Below, one piece after another: positions 6,908 to 8,372 of a DNA stretch of 8,372 nucleotides. The stretch comes from an uncultured Rhodospirillales bacterium. Its GTDB lineage: Bacteria > Pseudomonadota > Alphaproteobacteria > Rhodospirillales > 2-02-FULL-58-16. The stretch is from the NCBI GenBank assembly GCA_913053795.1, contig CAJXGZ010000095.1, positions 1-8,372 on the forward strand, written 5' to 3'. The number at the start of each line of letters is the position of its first letter. The stretch's first letter is position 1. Both the position numbers and the translations under genes were made by a program. Under the pieces are notes generated by a model. That model had not been told where the DNA came from. It was given only the letters and a program-made list of their open reading frames with translations, and did not search any database.

Positions 6908-6911
6908 GACC

Positions 6912-8177
6912 ATGCTCGCTTTCGCGCCGCCATTGACGCTTCGCCATAGCTGGGATAGGGCTCTCGGTGATGATTGCGTGTGGGCGGATAGTGGATTGAA
7001 AACAGGCCGGATCAAGGACGTGTTGCGCGGAAAGCCGAACCCGGCCCGCCAGGCCTTGCTTGCGGGGGCGGCGGTCCTTGCCCTTGGTGTGGGGTATGCG
7101 TCGGGGGTCTTTTTAAGGGACGGGGACGAGGGGCCTGGGAAGGCCGGTAAAGTCCCCATTAAGGCCCGCGCCAAAACCCCGGAACCCCGGAAATCCAAGC
7201 CTTGGTACAGCAAGCAAGGACCGGCGTCCGCCATGATTTCCACCCCTGATGCGCCATTTTTTTCCGGGCCCGCCAAAAAAGCCCAAGAGAAACCTTCTTT
7301 GGCTTATGAAGAGTCCCTTCCCAAAGAAGTTTATCAGGCGGACAAGACCCCCGATCCCGTCATGCCGCCAAGCGACAAGCCGGTTGCCAAGGCGAAAGAA
7401 ACGCCTGTCCCGGCCTGGATCAAGAATTCCATCCCCGCGCCCCTCGCCGATGGGCGGCCCCTGATCGCGCTGGTTATCGACGATATGGGCATGGATAGAA
7501 AACGAACCGCCCGGGCCGCGGCCCTAAAGGGCCCCCTGACGCTTTCCTATTTGACCTATGCCGAGGACCTTCTCAAGCAAACGGAAAAAGCGAAAGCGAA
7601 CGGCCATGAGTTAATGTTGCACATGTCCATGGAGCCTGGCAGCGATGCCGTGGATCCCGGTCCCAATGTCCTTCTTTTAGACCTGCCTCTGAAGGAACTG
7701 AAGCGTCGCTTGAACTGGGGGCTGGATCGTGTCAATACCTACGTCGGCGTCAACAATCACATGGGGAGTAAATTTACCGAAAACGAGCGGGCAATGAGCG
7801 TTGTTTTAAAGGAAATAAAGAAAAGGGGATTGCTTTTCCTCGATTCCCGGACCTCGGCGCGCACGGTCGGAGCCAAATTGGCGAGACGCTTAGGCGTGCC
7901 CTTCGCCGAGAGGAACATTTTCATTGATAACGACGTCAATGAAAAGGCCATCATGGCCCGGTTGGCCGAGACGGAACGCCTCGCCAAACGCACCGGCTTC
8001 GCCATCGCCATCGGACATCCCCGTGAAGCGACCCTCAACGCCTTGAGTCAATGGCTTGGTGATATCGAGGCGCGTGGTTTTATTCTTGTCCCTATTTCGG
8101 CCTTGATAAAACGGCGCGTGAAGGATGCTGGAAAAAACAACCGGGCCCCCGTAAAAAGTCTACTAGTAGATCAATAA
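6912..8177 (+). CDS. YibQ/DUF610 divergent polysaccharide deacetylase family protein
   Basis: The 421-residue product belongs to the divergent polysaccharide deacetylase family (DUF610, YibQ), a NodB-like fold whose substrate is not settled. It has an uncertain N-terminus, one membrane segment (about 46-66), a Lys/Pro-rich linker (about 70-178) and the domain at about 182-400. Motifs are ALVIDDMGMD (186-195), LMLHMSMEP (234-242), NNHMGSKFT (281-289), FLDSRTSA (309-316), IDND (338-341) and IGHPRE (367-372). It is thus anchored in the inner membrane with the domain in the periplasm. The ATG at 6912 lies 4 bases after the cueR stop but has a poor Shine-Dalgarno, and the first 30-odd residues look unlike conserved protein. 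GTG 6978, TTG 6996 or GTG 7020 are alternatives. A frame extension into cueR from 6843 is unlikely. Members of this family usually sit near cell-wall genes, so a copper operon is an unusual home. Confidence 0.87.
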   Translation: MLAFAPPLTLRHSWDRALGDDCVWADSGLKTGRIKDVLRGKPNPARQALLAGAAVLALGVGYASGVFLRDGDEGPGKAGKVPIKARAKTPEPRKSKPWYSKQGPASAMISTPDAPFFSGPAKKAQEKPSLAYEESLPKEVYQADKTPDPVMPPSDKPVAKAKETPVPAWIKNSIPAPLADGRPLIALVIDDMGMDRKRTARAAALKGPLTLSYLTYAEDLLKQTEKAKANGHELMLHMSMEPGSDAVDPGPNVLLLDLPLKELKRRLNWGLDRVNTYVGVNNHMGSKFTENERAMSVVLKEIKKRGLLFLDSRTSARTVGAKLARRLGVPFAERNIFIDNDVNEKAIMARLAETERLAKRTGFAIAIGHPREATLNALSQWLGDIEARGFILVPISALIKRRVKDAGKNNRAPVKSLLVDQ

Positions 8178-8205
8178 TTCATAAATTGAGTATAAGGAGA
8201 AGAAA

Positions 8206-8372
8206 ATGACGACAACATATCGAGTCCTCGGCATGACCTGTGGCGGCTGCGCCAAATCCGTGACCAACGCGATCAAGGAGGTTTCCGGCGATGGGGACGT
8301 CGAAGTGAACCTGGAAGCCAAAACCGTTTCCGTAGCGGGAACGGCCGATCCCTCGGCAGTGGAAAAAGCGGT
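8206..8372 (+). CDS. CopZ-like heavy-metal-associated domain protein (3' end cut by window edge)
   Basis: This start of a small cytoplasmic metallochaperone binds Cu+ through two cysteines and would hand it to CopA or CueR. The 55 visible residues begin MTTTYRVLGMTCGGCAKSVT, with the CxxC motif at Cys12/Cys15, then a beta-strand segment (VEVNLEAKTVSVAG) typical of the ferredoxin-like HMA fold. Family members are about 65-75 residues, so perhaps 10-15 residues are missing. If the frame goes on much further it would be a longer protein such as another ATPase. A strong AAGGAG (8194-8199) lies 6 bases before the ATG. The gap to the preceding stop is 28 bases with no terminator, so it is probably the last visible member of the copper operon. 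Confidence 0.88.
   Translation, partial: MTTTYRVLGMTCGGCAKSVTNAIKEVSGDGDVEVNLEAKTVSVAGTADPSAVEKA

Noticed and set aside
6843..6911. N-terminal extension of the DUF610 protein into cueR
   Set aside because: It would overlap the conserved cueR metal-binding loop by 65 bases and adds no recognisable domain.
6933..6961. TTGACG with a weak TAGGGC -10 as a separate promoter for the DUF610 gene
   Set aside because: The -10 matches only two of six bases; it could matter only if a downstream start codon is used, so it is not annotated.
6341..7276. 311-codon leftward frame across the copA end, cueR and the DUF610 start
   Set aside because: It lies opposite strongly supported genes with intact motifs and has no recognisable domain; it is a GC-rich antisense shadow.

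Overview
The window looks like chromosomal DNA from an alphaproteobacterium, perhaps Rhodospirillales-like. The evidence is GC-rich coding DNA, a split trpG-trpD-trpC cluster with a stand-alone trpG, a MipA/OmpV outer-membrane protein and a YibQ-type divergent polysaccharide deacetylase. The lineage is an inference from gene content and composition; no rRNA or other decisive marker is present.

Left part (1-2328, minus strand): a compact tryptophan operon reading right to left, trpG (anthranilate synthase glutaminase subunit), trpD (anthranilate phosphoribosyltransferase) and trpC (indole-3-glycerol-phosphate synthase, cut by the left edge). trpG and trpD overlap by ATGA and trpD and trpC are 4 bases apart. 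No trpE precedes trpG, so the synthase subunit must be encoded elsewhere.

Divergent gap (2329-2597, AT-rich): candidate sigma70 promoters for trpG (leftward) and for the MipA-like gene (rightward) whose -10 boxes overlap. A possible short leader ORF lies in the trp leader. At 2598-3539 is a MipA/OmpV-family outer-membrane protein with a signal peptide, a Pro/Gln/Tyr-rich tail built from a 7-residue repeat, and a C-terminal beta-barrel ending in Phe.

Gene-poor gap (3540-4103): a near-consensus orphan promoter at 3635-3663 pointing right, then a composite repeat (perfect 11-bp palindrome, 19-bp tandem repeats, outer 9-bp inverted arms), and finally a CueR-type copper promoter directly in front of copA.

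Right part (4104-8372, plus strand): a copper-homeostasis operon. copA (Cu+-exporting P1B-ATPase) overlaps cueR (copper-sensing MerR regulator, Cys112/Cys120/Ser77) by ATGA. Four bases later comes a YibQ/DUF610 divergent polysaccharide deacetylase, and 28 bases after that a CopZ-like metal-binding protein cut by the right edge. CueR is expected to sense Cu+ and activate the 4043-4073 promoter. CopA would pump Cu+ out of the cytoplasm and the CopZ-like protein would deliver Cu+. The envelope deacetylase between sensor and chaperone is the unexplained member. I see established families throughout rather than a clearly new system; the least explained parts are the 3540-4103 gap and the placement of the DUF610 gene.
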